A stretch of 64,000 nucleotides of DNA, taken from positions 7,925,984 to 7,989,983 of the forward strand of contig NC_054391.1 in assembly GCF_001625195.1 (NCBI RefSeq), written 5' to 3'. Positions 1-9,815 of this stretch are shown one piece after another. Position 1 is the first letter of the stretch. Every line of letters starts with the position of its first letter. The position numbers and the translations under genes were made by a program. Origin of the DNA: Drechmeria coniospora. Its lineage: Eukaryota > Ascomycota > Sordariomycetes > Hypocreales > Ophiocordycipitaceae. The notes below the pieces were generated by a model. It saw only the letters and a program-made list of their open reading frames with translations, searched no databases and was not told where the DNA came from.

Positions 1-651
1 TATAATAAAAATATATTATTTATATAAAATAAGTATAACCTATTACTATGATAGGTAATATAGAGAGTAAAAAGAGTAAAATAGTATAATAAAAGGGAAC
101 TATTTATATAAGACTTATATAACTTATAGATATTATAGTATATTTTAGCTAAGGTAGTTACTAACTTAGTACTAATACCCTTTTATACCTATTAATAGTA
201 GGTAAGGTTATATATATTACTTTAGATACCTATTAGGGCTTAAGCTATACCCTAGGTAAATATACTAAGCTATATACTTAGCATATTACTAAAAGGACTA
301 CCTACTTAAGTTAGGGTTAAGGCATTAGCAGTAAGGATAAGGGTATAGTTCGAATTATTATTATTATTAGTAATAGTAGGGGGAAAGATAATACTTAGTA
401 TAAGGGCAAAAGTATAAGCAGAATATATAAGGGTAGGCTTTATCTTAACTAAAGCTAAGGTATAGGCCTAAACTTAACCTAGGGCTAGAAACTTAAGTAA
501 AAGAATAGTATAAGTACCTAGTATAAATCTAACCTTAGGGTAGGCCTTAACTAAAATATAAACATTATACTAAGCGTAAGTATAAAGGTTATACAAAATG
601 CAATATAGCTAAAGGTATATAGTAAATAAATATAGTACCTAAATATATTTA

Positions 652-687
<36 letters not shown>

Positions 688-1535
688 ACTAGTACTATAG
701 CCTAGTATATAGTTATTATAGCTATTAGTAATAAGGTAATTAATATAAGAAAGGTATATTCTATATACTTCCTCTAAAGGTATAAACTCCTTATTAAAGG
801 AATTACCCTTTACTAAGTATTTACCTAAAGTATAATAATAGTCTAACTTATTAGTATAATAGCTATAATATAGGCCTAATCTATATCTAAAGGGGGGGGG
901 AAGGAGTACTTATAGCAGTAGATATAATAATAGTAGTAGTAATAAAAAGGTAAATAAATCCTCTATAAAAAAGGAATAATAATAATAAAAGAAAAATAAA
1001 TAGTTCTTATTAATACTAATCTATTAGCTAATTACCTAAGAAATATATAGAATAGCCCTAATAAGGAAATAGTAACCTACCTTATAGGGAAGGAATAATA
1101 ATAATAAGAAAGAAATATAATAAAAGGTAGTAATAAGGTTAATAATAAAAATTATATAGTAAGGAGCTAAAAGATAAGTAGGTATAATAATTAAAAGAAA
1201 AAGGAATAATATATAAAAATAAAAAAGAAATAAGAAGATTAATATAAAGGGATTAGTAAAAGGGAAAAGTAAAGTAAGGTAAGGCGCTTTAAGTACCTAG
1301 TAAATACCTAAGGAGGGGTTAAAGTAAGGTAGAGTTAGTTACCTTAAGTAACTAGTAAGCTCCTAAGGAAAAAACAAAAAGGAAGGAGGCTATATATATT
1401 ATATACCTAGTAAATACCTAACTATTTAAAATTTTTTTAGGAAGGGCCTTAACAATAAGGAGGCTAGCCTAAGGAAGGGTAGTTCGGTTATAGCTATAGA
1501 TAGACTTTACTTTAAATAGGTAGAGTAAAATAGTA
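1..1535 (+). mobile_element. RIP-degraded Ty3/Gypsy 3' internal region (copy 0)
   Basis: This AT-rich stretch has no open frame. It aligns, as reverse complement, with about 9816-11350 of the better preserved Gypsy copy at 9645-17059: shared landmarks include the G9 tract near 891-901 with its flanking GGAGTAC (reverse complement of the C-tract near 10451) and the segment 1470-1535 (reverse complement of 9816-9885). Almost all differences are C-to-T or G-to-A, as RIP produces. A (TA)n run lies near 655-683. The element runs left to right and its 5' part lies outside the window. Confidence 0.8.
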
Positions 1536-1706
1536 TATTATAGTATTAGGCTTTACCTAATATACAAAAATAAAGGGAACTAAGGGACCTATTAAAAAGT
1601 ACATATATAACTAAAAGCCCTAGTTACTAAGTAGTTTTCCCTCCTTTAAGTCTTTTAATAAATATTATTAAGAGTCCTAGAGCAGTTACCTAGCGACTCT
1701 ATAATA
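1536..1706 (+). repeat. 3' LTR of Gypsy copy 0 (171 bp)
   Basis: It is exactly as long as the LTRs of the full element at 9645 and 16889, in the opposite orientation. Ends are TATTATAGTATTAGG... and ...GCGACTCTATAATA, RIP forms of TGTTATGGTATCGGG... and ...GCGACTCCGTAACA. Confidence 0.82.
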
Positions 1707-1908
1707 ATTATTATATATGAGTAATATTCTTAAAAATAAAAGAGGAAATACCTCTTAGAATAAAGAGGTAAAATAGGAAGGGTATATAGTAGAAGTAAAG
1801 TTTAAAAGGTAATAAAGAAGTTAATAATAAAATTATATAGTAAGGAGCTAAAAGATAAGTAGGCATAACTAAACTAATAGTAGGAGTAATATAATAGGTA
1901 AGTCTACC
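1707..1908. other. AT-rich spacer with a duplicated Gypsy fragment
   Basis: No gene is seen. About 1818-1861 repeats 1137-1181 of the Gypsy internal region (shared core AAATTATATAGTAAGGAGC, allowing one indel), so part of this spacer is another scrap of the same element. Confidence 0.5.
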
Positions 1909-2502
1909 TATAATACATATAGGGAGGTGTACCTATATGGACAATAGACCAGTTAACCGTTTGACTAAATAACCAAACTGTTAAAAGATCCGCTAGTATC
2001 CGCACTTAGTGCGGGTACTGTACCTTATATTTGCTTATAAGGCCTATACGCCTATAGCGCGCCTTATAACTATCCCTTCTCCTAAACAATACGGTCCCTC
2101 GTATTGCTAGGTACCTCAGTTGGCTAAGGTTATGGGTCTAACGAATGCGAACCCCTAGGTTCTTAGGCAAATAGGCCGCGGCCCGGCCAGCGCGCCTATA
2201 CCTTCCTTATTCCTATAAGCCTAACGTAGAGCCCGTTGCTATAGTATTCTTTTTTGGTATTGTAGTAGCGCTCTAGCTCGAACCTACAACCCTCGCTTAT
2301 ATGCGTATATAACCCAGAAGACCTACTTAGTGCGGATACAATTGTAATACATATAGGGAGGTATGCCTATATAGACAATAGACCAGTTAACCGTTCGACC
2401 AAATGGCCAAACTGTCAAAAGATCCGCCAGTATCCGCACTTAGTGCGGGTACTGCACCTCACATTCGCTTATAAGGCCTATACGCCTATAGCGCGCCTTA
2501 TA
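1909..2502 (-). mobile_element. TRIM-like miniature LTR retrotransposon, copy 1 (594 bp)
   Basis: Two 160-bp direct repeats (1909-2068 and 2343-2502) flank a 274-bp non-coding interior. The whole is bordered by a perfect 5-bp duplication CTACC (1904-1908 and 2503-2507). LTR ends are TGTAAT...CTTACA with RIP-type changes. On the minus strand a purine-rich tract (AGGAGAAGGGATAG) lies next to the LTR at 2068, as expected of a polypurine tract, so the element probably reads right to left. No primer binding site was recognised. The LTR contains a perfect hairpin, CCGCAC-TTA-GTGCGG. There is no protein-coding capacity, so it would depend on an autonomous partner. Confidence 0.85.
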
Positions 2503-2583
2503 CTACCTAAACTAAATTAAACAATACTAGCTAGGGAATCCCTAAAATAGTACTTAAACAATCCCTATAGGAGGAGGAATAAT

Positions 2584-2781
2584 TATAAGGCTAGGTATAT
2601 AGGTAAAGCCTAAGTAGACAGAGAGGTAAAATAGCCTAAAAGTAAGGTATACTCTAGCTATAAAAGAAATATATACCTAAAAACTTAAGAAGGGTTAAGC
2701 TTTAGTCTTAAATACTACTTAATTTCTAAAAGAAGGCTTACTTACTTACCTAACTATTATCGAACTAATCCGCTTATTATA
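2584..2781 (+). repeat. Decayed relative of the 249-bp solo LTR
   Basis: Segment AAGCTTTAGTCTTAAATACT and its flanks match, with RIP-type differences, the solo LTR inserted in a LINE at 49584-49832. It appears to run from TATAAGGCTAGG to CTTATTATA. It has one rather than three of the internal 29-bp units. No target duplication was found, so the ends are approximate. Confidence 0.5.
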
Positions 2782-3759
2782 CCTAACTACTATTACTATA
2801 CTAGCTTAAAGCTATTAAGGTAAGTATTCTATATATCTTAATAGTTATATAGGCTTTATATAATATTAGTAAAACTATATACTAATATCTATAGCTACTA
2901 TTACTATATACTATTATTATATAATAGTATTAAGGCCTATAAGGCTAGTACTAAGGTACTTATAGGGTTACCGGAAGTTAATAGTAGTACTATAGTAAAA
3001 GTACTATAGGTAATACTATTAGTAAAGGTAAGGGGAGTAATAAGAATAATATTAATAAAAGTTATTCTCATAGTATAATAAAGCTTATATTAAATATTAA
3101 TAAATTAGGAAAAAAAGTAAAAAGATAAATATAATATTTAAGTAATTTAACTATTTTAATATAAGTAGCTAAAATAATATAATTACCTTTAGTAGTAATA
3201 AGAATAAGCTTATATATAATACAGTAAAAGGATAAATATAGTATTAATAAGTATAGGATCTATTTATACTTATATTAAGCTAAAGTCTAAATAGTATATT
3301 TATTACTATTACTATATTTATAGTAGGTAGTACTAATATAGACTAAATATTTAATATATAGTTAAGCTTTAGTAATATTAATATTATATTTTTTATTAAA
3401 GAGTCTTTTTAAATAATAAAACTACTTATTAACTAAATAGCTAATAACTTATTTAAAGTATAGCTATATCTAGGGCTATTATTATTACTAGGTGGAGGAG
3501 GAAGAATATTAATAATAGTAAATACAGTAATATAGTAATAGGAAAGTAAGTATAACTTACTAATATAAGTAGTTAGTAATAAGTAGTAGTAAGAACCTTA
3601 GTATAATATATATATTAAGGAAAGTAAAAGTATATAAAAAAAGTAAGAAATTATAATAATAGTATTAAAAAAAGTAATAATTATAAAGAAGGAAAAAGAA
3701 AAAAAATATAATTTACCTATAATAAATATATAAGAAATATAAAGGGGTAGTATAATAAG
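2782..3759. other. AT-rich sequence with no recognisable gene
   Basis: Rich in TA and TTA and without a credible ORF; probably RIP-degraded repeat. The last 40 bases (ending AGGGGTAGTATAATAAG) resemble 4436-4475, so the TRIM at 3760 seems to have landed in a tandemly repeated unit. Confidence 0.5.
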
Positions 3760-4351
3760 TGTAATATATATAGGGAGGTATGCCCATATGGACAATAGAC
3801 CAGTTAACCGTTCGACCAAATGGCCAAACTGTCAAAAGATCCGCCAGTATCCGCACTTAGTGCGGGTACTGCACCTTACATTCGCTTATAAGGCCTATAC
3901 GCCTATAGCGCGCCTTACAACTATCCCCTCTCCTAACAATACGGTCCCTTGCATTGCTAGGTACCTCAGTTGGCTAAGGTTAAGGGTCTAACAAATGCAA
4001 ACCCCTAGGTTCTCAGGCAAATAAGCCGCGGCCCGGCCAGCGCGCCTATACCTTCCTTGTTCCTGTAAGCCTAACGTAAAGCCCGTCGCTGTGGAGTTCT
4101 TTTTGGTATTATAGTAGCGCTCTGGCTCGAACCTACAACCCTCGCTCGCATGCGCACGCAACCCAGAAGACCTACTAAGTACGGATACAATTGTAATACA
4201 TATAGGGAGGTGTACCCATATGGACAATAGACCAGTTAACCGTTCGACCAAATGGCCAAACTATCAAAAGATCCGCCAGTATCCGCACTTAGTGCGGGTA
4301 CTGCACCTCATATTCGCTTATAAGGCCTATACGCCTGTAGCGCGCCTTACA
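3760..4351 (-). mobile_element. TRIM-like miniature LTR retrotransposon, copy 2 (592 bp)
   Basis: LTRs 3760-3919 and 4192-4351 (160 bp each) surround a 272-bp interior. The flanking 5-bp duplication is ATAAG (3755-3759 and 4352-4356). It is very similar to copy 1 but less RIP-mutated: ends read TGTAAT...CTTACA and the minus-strand purine tract is AGGAGAGGGGATAG. Short ORFs here are chance. Two copies with different duplications prove independent transposition of a defined 0.6-kb unit. Confidence 0.87.
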
Positions 4352-4707
4352 ATAAGGCTATAATAGAACTTTAGCTATAAAAGTATTAATATATATACCT
4401 AATAATTACCTATAAATAGTAAAGAAGTAATAATTTTATAAATATATAACAAATATAAAAGGGTAGTATAATAGGACTATAATAAAACCTTAGCTATAAA
4501 AGTATTAATAAATATACTTTTAGTAACTACCTATAAATATGAAAGAAATAATAACTTCTTATATATATATATATATTTTAAAGAAAGTTATTAGGTTAAT
4601 AAAAGTAAGTTACTATATAAGTATTACTATATTACTCTAAGGTACAGTATACTATAGATATATATTATTAGTAGGACTACTAAAGAAATCTAAGAAGGAG
4701 GAGGATA
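4352..4707. repeat. AT-rich region with imperfect direct repeats
   Basis: A unit of roughly 115 bp containing TTAGCTATAAAAGTATTAAT occurs twice (about 4370 and 4490). No gene seen. Confidence 0.5.
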
Positions 4708-4925
4708 TATTATAATACTAGGCTTTACTTAATAAAGCTACATCCTAGGATAGAGTTATATACTACTATATATAACGTATACTCTATAATCAAGTAGGTA
4801 TTAGAGTATAAGTACTCTAATACCTAGTACTTTAAGTTAGAGTTCTATAGATTTCTTAATAACTATTTCCGACTACTAACTATTTCCGACTACTAAATAC
4901 TAATAGTACTAGTAACTCTATAATA
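4708..4925 (+). repeat. LTR-like repeat of the 201-bp family (decayed)
   Basis: Matches 18116-18316 and the LTR split by the Gypsy element (9610-9644 with 17065-17230). It begins TATTATAATACTAGGC and ends AGTAACTCTATAATA. This copy has a 17-bp internal duplication (ACTATTTCCGACTACTA). No target duplication was recognised. Confidence 0.55.
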
Positions 4926-4935
4926 TCGGGCTTAT

Positions 4936-5107
4936 TGTTACGGAGTCGCTAGGCGACTGCTCTAGGACTCTCAATGATGTTTATTAAAAGACTTAAAGGA
5001 TAGGAAAACTACTTGGCAACTAGGGCTTCTAGTTGTGTGCGTTCCTCCTAGTGGGTCCCTTGGTTCCCTCCGTTCTCCTATATCGGGCTAAGCCCAATAC
5101 CATAACA
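4936..5107 (-). repeat. Solo Gypsy LTR (172 bp) with TSD CTTAT
   Basis: TGTTACGGAGTCGCT...GATACCATAACA-type LTR identical in layout to the full element at 9645. The 5-bp duplication CTTAT is at 4931-4935 and 5108-5112, so this is a true insertion later reduced by LTR-LTR recombination. Confidence 0.87.
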
Positions 5108-5112
5108 CTTAT

Positions 5113-5565
5113 AGGTATAGAGTAGGACGCCTAAGGGGGTACGGCTTATAAAGAAGTACTCCAGAAGGAGGGAGCTATATTATAGTCTTAGGCTTTACCT
5201 AAGCACAATAGTTAAGAAGAGCAGTAATAGCTCTTATAAGTATAGCTAATTAATAAAGTATTAATTAGCTTTATTAATATATACCCTGCAATAAGGGGGC
5301 GCCGCATAGCGCAACGGCTAGTAAGTAGTATAACTACTGCTTATGCCCTACTAGGATTAGTCCGTAATAAATAAGTATAAATAATATAAACTATAATACT
5401 TAATACTACTATAATAAGAAGTACGAAATAAATATATAATATGTACAATAATTATATTATATTCTAAGTCATACACGTATTTATAAAATTTATATAATAT
5501 ACTAAGTGCCTTATCTTATTAATAAACCCTTTATTATAGGTTACTATAATACTAGTATGTATGTA
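5113..5565. other. Repeat-to-gene boundary downstream of RPT5
   Basis: The left half still shows Gypsy LTR-like words (near 5190-5215). AT-rich sequence follows, which serves as the 3' end region of RPT5. A tRNA-like segment at 5291-5366 is not a convincing tRNA. Confidence 0.4.
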
Positions 5566-7178
5566 TTAAGCATAAAAATTAACAGTCTGTAATTTAATTA
5601 GTTGCTGCTTCATCAATCCGTATAATCCCATCTGCAGAAAGGCAACTTACATCTTTCTTCTTCGCCTGCACTTCGGCAATTGCGTCCACGTAATGTTCGT
5701 GCCCGATCTTATTTTTGCCAGACCGTAGGGCTATCATGCCGGCCTCAACACAGACAGCCTTAAGCATAGCGCCACCGAATTCATCAGTACTTCGAGCAAG
5801 CTCGCCCCAGTTCACTCCTGCATCAACCTTCATTTTTCGTGAGTGAATTTTGAGAATCTGACCTCGAGCTTCCTCATTCGGGAGTGGGAACTCAATCTTT
5901 CTATCCAGTCGACCGGAGCGGAGCAGGGCCGGATCCAAAACGTCGACTCGATTAGTCGCAGCCAATACTTTGATCCGGTCGTCTGATGCAAAGCCATCCA
6001 ATTGGTTCAGCAGCTCTAGCATTGTTCGCTGCACTTCGCGATCGCCGCTCTTCTCGCTATCGAATCTCTTTGTGCCAACAGCATCCAGCTCGTCAATAAA
6101 GATAATAGCTGGAGCCTTCTCCTTGGCCAATGCGAAACAATCGCGAACAAGTTTCGCGCCGTCGCCGATAAACATTTGCACGAGTTGGGGGCCTGCAAGT
6201 TTCAAGAATGTGGCATCCGTTTGGGCGGCGCAGGCTCTTGCCAAGAGGGTCTTGCCTGTACCAGGCGGGCCATACATCAGAGCCCCTGATATCCAAGTCA
6301 GCATTACACTTGCCAAGGGATCATGTCTAAGGAAATAGAGCCGAAGTTCGTGATTGACCCGCATCACGAGGACCAAATATGACGAATCCCAATTCACGCA
6401 CCTTTGGGGGCCTTAATGCCAATCTTCTTGAAACGATCGGCTTCTTTCATCGGCCATACAATTGCCTCTACCAGCTCTTCGATCTGCTTATCAAGTCCAC
6501 CCACATCAGTGTACTGTTCGGTTGGTTTCTCATCTACCTCCATGGCTTTGACACGGCTGTCGTATTCAGCGGGTAGGGTGTCGAGGATGAGGTAGGAATC
6601 CTTGTTGACACCAATGAGGTCGGCGGGTTTGAGCTTGTCTGAGTCCACGAGGCCAATCAGCGGTAGGAATATCGTTTGTCTCGTAGAAGTCTTGATCACA
6701 GCGGATCGGCCCACCCTCGTCGCATCCAAATCAATATTGGCACCCTCCTCAGAGGATTCAGCTGTAGGATCCAAGTCTAGGAGCTCAACAACATTTCCAA
6801 CAAGATATGGCAGTTGTCTGCAATCAGGGTCAGTTGTCCAGCCCATCATCATAAGGAGGCAAATGGGGCAACATGCCTGTTGTTGACAATCTTGTCAACA
6901 TTGTCTTTAATCTTTTCGCCCATGGCTGCCTTCTCGTGTGACAACCGGGACAGTTCACTTTTCATGATTCGGGAATCGTTTTCCAACAGTCGCTTCCGTG
7001 TGTGGATGTCTTGGGTGCTGAGGCCGAGAATCTCATCATCAAGAACATCGCTATCCTTCTCCTTCATCACCTCATCCACATCTCGGCCAATCTTCTGGTC
7101 CAAATCGCTACCGCCATCTTGGTTCTTCGCATCTTTGTCTTGACGATCAAGATCGTGAAGCTCCTCGAGCGTTGACAT
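5566..7178 (-). CDS. RPT5: 26S proteasome regulatory subunit 6A, AAA ATPase Rpt5
   Basis: Four exons on the minus strand: 7178-6877, 6817-6402, 6285-5651 and 5586-5566, giving 1,374 nt (457 aa; yeast Rpt5 is 434). The product is one of six AAA ATPases of the 19S base that unfold substrates and open the 20S core. Visible features are an acidic/coiled-coil N-terminus (about 1-100), OB-fold segment ([11 protein letters not shown]), Walker A GPPGTGKT (245-252), pore loop MFIGDG (277-282), Walker B IIFIDELD (300-307), arginine fingers R362 and R365, and the C-terminal HbYX motif FYA (455-457) that docks into the 20S alpha ring. HbYX appears only when the third intron (5587-5650, GTAAGT...TTACAG) is removed; read-through would give an unrelated tail. 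Intron 1 (6818-6876) is GC-AG with branch-like CTGAC; intron 2 (6286-6401) is GTGCGT...ATCAG. No RIP-type stop is present. ATG at 7178 chosen because MSTLEEL matches the family start. Confidence 0.96.
6818..6876 (-). other. GC-AG intron in RPT5
   Basis: Donor is AG|GCATGT and acceptor TTGCAG|AC; a CTGAC branch-like site lies close to the acceptor. Only this choice joins ...NNR to QLPYLV in frame; the GT three bases further in breaks the frame. Confidence 0.85.
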
Positions 7179-7762
7179 GGCAGGAGGTTGAATGAAAGGC
7201 GGTTACGACAAGAATAAGGGACACGGTCTGAGGCTAGCAAACAAGTGCTAGGAAGTTTTGGTTTGAAATGCAATGATAGACGATGGGAGGTGAGGCTGTT
7301 GGACGATGGAACGAATTGTACAGTGACCAGTTTGCTTCGTTGACAACTGCAAATACATGTAGAGTAGGTGTAAGTAGTAGTTGGATGAGTAGTGGATAGT
7401 CAGTACCCACAACTCAGCTTTAGGCAATGCTCGAGGACGAATCGGTACCTAGCAGGCGACTGAAATACAGGTACGGAGTACTTCGTTATCTGTACATGTA
7501 CTGTACAGTATAGAGCAATTGCGCAAGTTCTTACAAGTACCCCAAAGAATACTTATGAACCATCAGCTTAGTCATAGTGAAATTCCCGGGTCGGGTTAAT
7601 CCGAAATCAATTCTTGGATTGAATGTACTGTAGTCACCAACGCATTTACTTACCGCTTGTCTGCACCGTTGACAATCGACAGCACACACCAGGTAAATAA
7701 ATTATTCTGGAGCTCCCACCTGTTCCAGCGTCGCCTTATTCTCTAATAAGCATTGGCACAGT
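7179..7762. promoter_or_regulatory. Shared upstream region of divergent RPT5 and uL10m
   Basis: This 584-bp, GC-normal interval separates two divergently transcribed housekeeping genes and must hold both promoters. It has pyrimidine-rich stretches and a GTACATGTAC palindrome near 7493, but no motif I can assign with confidence. No transposon lies inside it. Confidence 0.6.
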
Positions 7763-8749
7763 ATGTTATGGCAGGTGGTTCATGCTGGAAAGCCCCCTTT
7801 GCGGCAGATGAGCCGGGATCATGTGGCTCGCGCATGCTCCTGGTCCATTACCAACAGCCGGAGCTTCTCAGCAACCTCCTTGATTTATACCTCCGTCCTA
7901 CCTTCCTCGACTGTGGCAGCCACGCAACCAATTGCTTACGCACAGCTAAATAATCCCATCGGCGCACGGCCCGTGGAAGAAAGGAAGAGTCAACTAATTC
8001 GGACCTACACCTCGCTCCTCCGGACCACTCCTCTAATGGTCTTTTTTCAGCACAGTAACCTTACGGCCGTAGAGTGGGCGGCAGTAAGGCGAGAACTGAG
8101 GAAAGCCATCGCCGTTGTGCCTCTGTCAACTTCATGCTCCAATACAGAGCCTTTGGAGCTCTGTCAGAGGGTACAGCTGCAGGTTTTAAGAACAAATATG
8201 CTGGATGTTGCGTTGAGGATAGTCGAGTTTCATTGCCCCAAGGTAATGCGGGGTCTTGGGTCTACGGTCCACCCCCCCCAAGGTTTGATGATACACGACT
8301 TGTCGAGGGCTGCTTACGACGCTATTCGTACCGTCGATACTCTACCAAGCTCTGCCTACACACAGATTGAGCCACTGATGACCGGACCGGTAGCCGCACT
8401 CGTAATGCCTGTTGTGTCACCCGCTCACTTGGCTGCAGCATTAAGCGTTCTTGCTCCAGTCCCTGGAAAGTTTCCGCCACCAACACGGACAACAACCCCA
8501 GGTTATTATGACCCGGCGTGCCAGAGTGGACTAGCAAAACTTGTTCTTATTGGAGGGCGGATTGAAGGCAAGATCCTTGACCAGGTCGGGGTCAACTGGG
8601 TGGCTGGTATCAATGGGGGGTTGGGTGAGCTTTACAGTCGGCTTATTAATCTCCTCAAGGGCACTGGCCCAAGCGTTACGAGAGCTCTGGATTACAGGAG
8701 CCAGAATCTCTGGCTAACGTTAAATGGAAGACAATCACAGTTAGAATAA
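7763..8749 (+). CDS. Mitochondrial large-subunit ribosomal protein uL10m (MRPL11/YmL11 type)
   Basis: Single-exon ORF of 328 codons plus stop. The N-terminal ~55 residues are rich in Arg, Ser and Thr and poor in acidic residues, as expected of a mitochondrial presequence. The body matches my recollection of fungal uL10m: a TPLMVFFQHSNLTAVEWAA segment (RNA-binding core), then AVRREL, a LSRAAYDA helix, GPVAALVMPVVSPAHL, the KFPPPTR...PGYYDPA stretch and a GGRIEGKILD segment. uL10 forms the base of the ribosomal stalk that recruits translation factors; this paralogue would work in mitochondria. It is divergent from RPT5, 584 bp away. ATG at 7763 is the first in frame; an ATG in another frame at 7753 opens only a short ORF. 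The family call rests on remembered conserved blocks. Confidence 0.82.
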   Translation: MLWQVVHAGKPPLRQMSRDHVARACSWSITNSRSFSATSLIYTSVLPSSTVAATQPIAYAQLNNPIGARPVEERKSQLIRTYTSLLRTTPLMVFFQHSNLTAVEWAAVRRELRKAIAVVPLSTSCSNTEPLELCQRVQLQVLRTNMLDVALRIVEFHCPKVMRGLGSTVHPPQGLMIHDLSRAAYDAIRTVDTLPSSAYTQIEPLMTGPVAALVMPVVSPAHLAAALSVLAPVPGKFPPPTRTTTPGYYDPACQSGLAKLVLIGGRIEGKILDQVGVNWVAGINGGLGELYSRLINLLKGTGPSVTRALDYRSQNLWLTLNGRQSQLE

Positions 8750-9062
8750 GGCTAGATACATAATTAAGTACGGCTAAGTAAGTACATTAAGATTATTGAG
8801 CTTATTGCTACTTTTTGCAGTATGTAATAATAAGAAGAAAACATTCGCAATAATAGCAAATGATTTAATATATGTTCTATAATAATTATATTATGCTAAA
8901 TATATAAAAATAGTAGTTTTATAATCTACTAAGTGTATTGAAATAAATAATATTTTATTATAATACTTATTTGATTTAGTAAGTAAAGTTACTATTAGAC
9001 TAGTTAGGACTGTTTATTATACTTTATATATTTTTAAGAAATATTAAAGGGGGTATTATTAT
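8750..9062. other. AT-rich flank of gene island 1
   Basis: 3' region of uL10m grading into AT-rich sequence; no gene or clear repeat. Confidence 0.4.
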
Positions 9063-9067
9063 TTAAT

Positions 9068-9242
9068 TGTTAATTAAGGAGTCACTAGGTAACTGCTCTA
9101 GGGCTCTCAATAATGTTTATTAAAAGACTTGAAGGAGGGAAAACTACTTAACAACTAGGGCTTCTAGTTGTATGCGTTCCTCCTAGTGGGTCCCTTGGTT
9201 CCCTCCGTTCTCCTATATCGGGCTAAGCCCAATACTATAACA
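9068..9242 (-). repeat. Solo Gypsy LTR (175 bp) with TSD TTAAT
   Basis: Same LTR family as 4936-5107. Target duplication TTAAT at 9063-9067 and 9243-9247. RIP-type changes and a few extra bases near the left end. Confidence 0.83.
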
Positions 9243-9247
9243 TTAAT

Positions 9248-9609
9248 AAGGATATAGTATATAGAGTAAGTACTATATATTTAAGTACAGGACTAAATAG
9301 TAGTAGTACAGTAAATTAAAAGCTGAAGGAGCTCCCTAGCTATTACTTTTCTATTTACTAAATAATTAATATAAGCTAAGTATTAGTAAGAGCAATTTAT
9401 TAGTAGATTAGCTTAGGTACTACTTAATAAAAAATAACAGAAATAAGCAAAGCAGCTATAGAGTAGAATAAGGAGCTTAAGTTATATAGCTCTCGAAAAA
9501 CATAAATAATTATACTTTATATATCTATTAGAGGTAACTTATTATTTTTATATCCTTGTCTACTTTTTGTATTTATAGCTATATAATATTTATTTTTTAC
9601 TATATACTT
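9248..9609. other. AT-rich sequence without recognised features
   Basis: No ORF, tRNA or repeat recognised; possibly internal sequence of a decayed element belonging to the LTR starting at 9610. Confidence 0.3.
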
Positions 9610-9644
9610 TGTTATAATATTAGGCTTTGCCTAATAGAGCTATG
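9610..9644 (+). repeat. Left part of a 201-bp LTR split by the Gypsy insertion
   Basis: TGTTATAATATTAGGCTTTG... continues exactly at 17065 once the Gypsy element and one CTATG copy are removed, rebuilding a 201-bp repeat like the one at 18116-18316. Confidence 0.75.
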
Positions 9645-9815
9645 TGTTACGGAGTCGCTAGGCGACTGCTCTAGGACTCTTAATGATGTTTATTAAAAGA
9701 CTTAAAGGAGGGAAAACTACCTAATAACTAGGGCTTTTAGTTGTGTGCGTTCCTCTTAGTAGGTCCCTTGGTTCCCTTTGTTCTCCTATATTAGGCTAAG
9801 CCCAATACTATAATA
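9645..9815 (-). repeat. 3' LTR of the 7.4-kb Gypsy element
   Basis: 171 bp, the same length as the other LTR; substitutions between them are mostly RIP-type transitions. Confidence 0.87.

Noticed and set aside
3955..4020. Pol III A-box-like TACCTCAGTTGG in the TRIM interior (possible SINE)
   Set aside because: B-box is poor and the unit has direct LTRs and a 5-bp TSD with no A-tail, which fits an LTR element, not a SINE.
5291..5366. tRNA-like sequence (GCGCCGCATAGCGCAACGG... with an A-box-like word and GGATTAGTCC)
   Set aside because: No proper anticodon arm, T-loop (needs TTCRA) or acceptor pairing can be drawn; at best a decayed tRNA or chance.
5970..6886. Plus-strand ORFs over RPT5 (122, 65, 94, 109 aa)
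   Set aside because: Antisense frames of the RPT5 exons with no recognisable domains.
7485..7515. Palindromic GTACATGTAC/CTGTACAG cluster as a regulator site
   Set aside because: No known factor I can tie to it and short palindromes are common; left as part of the promoter region.
8074..8370. Second frame ORF inside uL10m (98 aa)
   Set aside because: Overlaps the conserved uL10m frame and has no conserved features.
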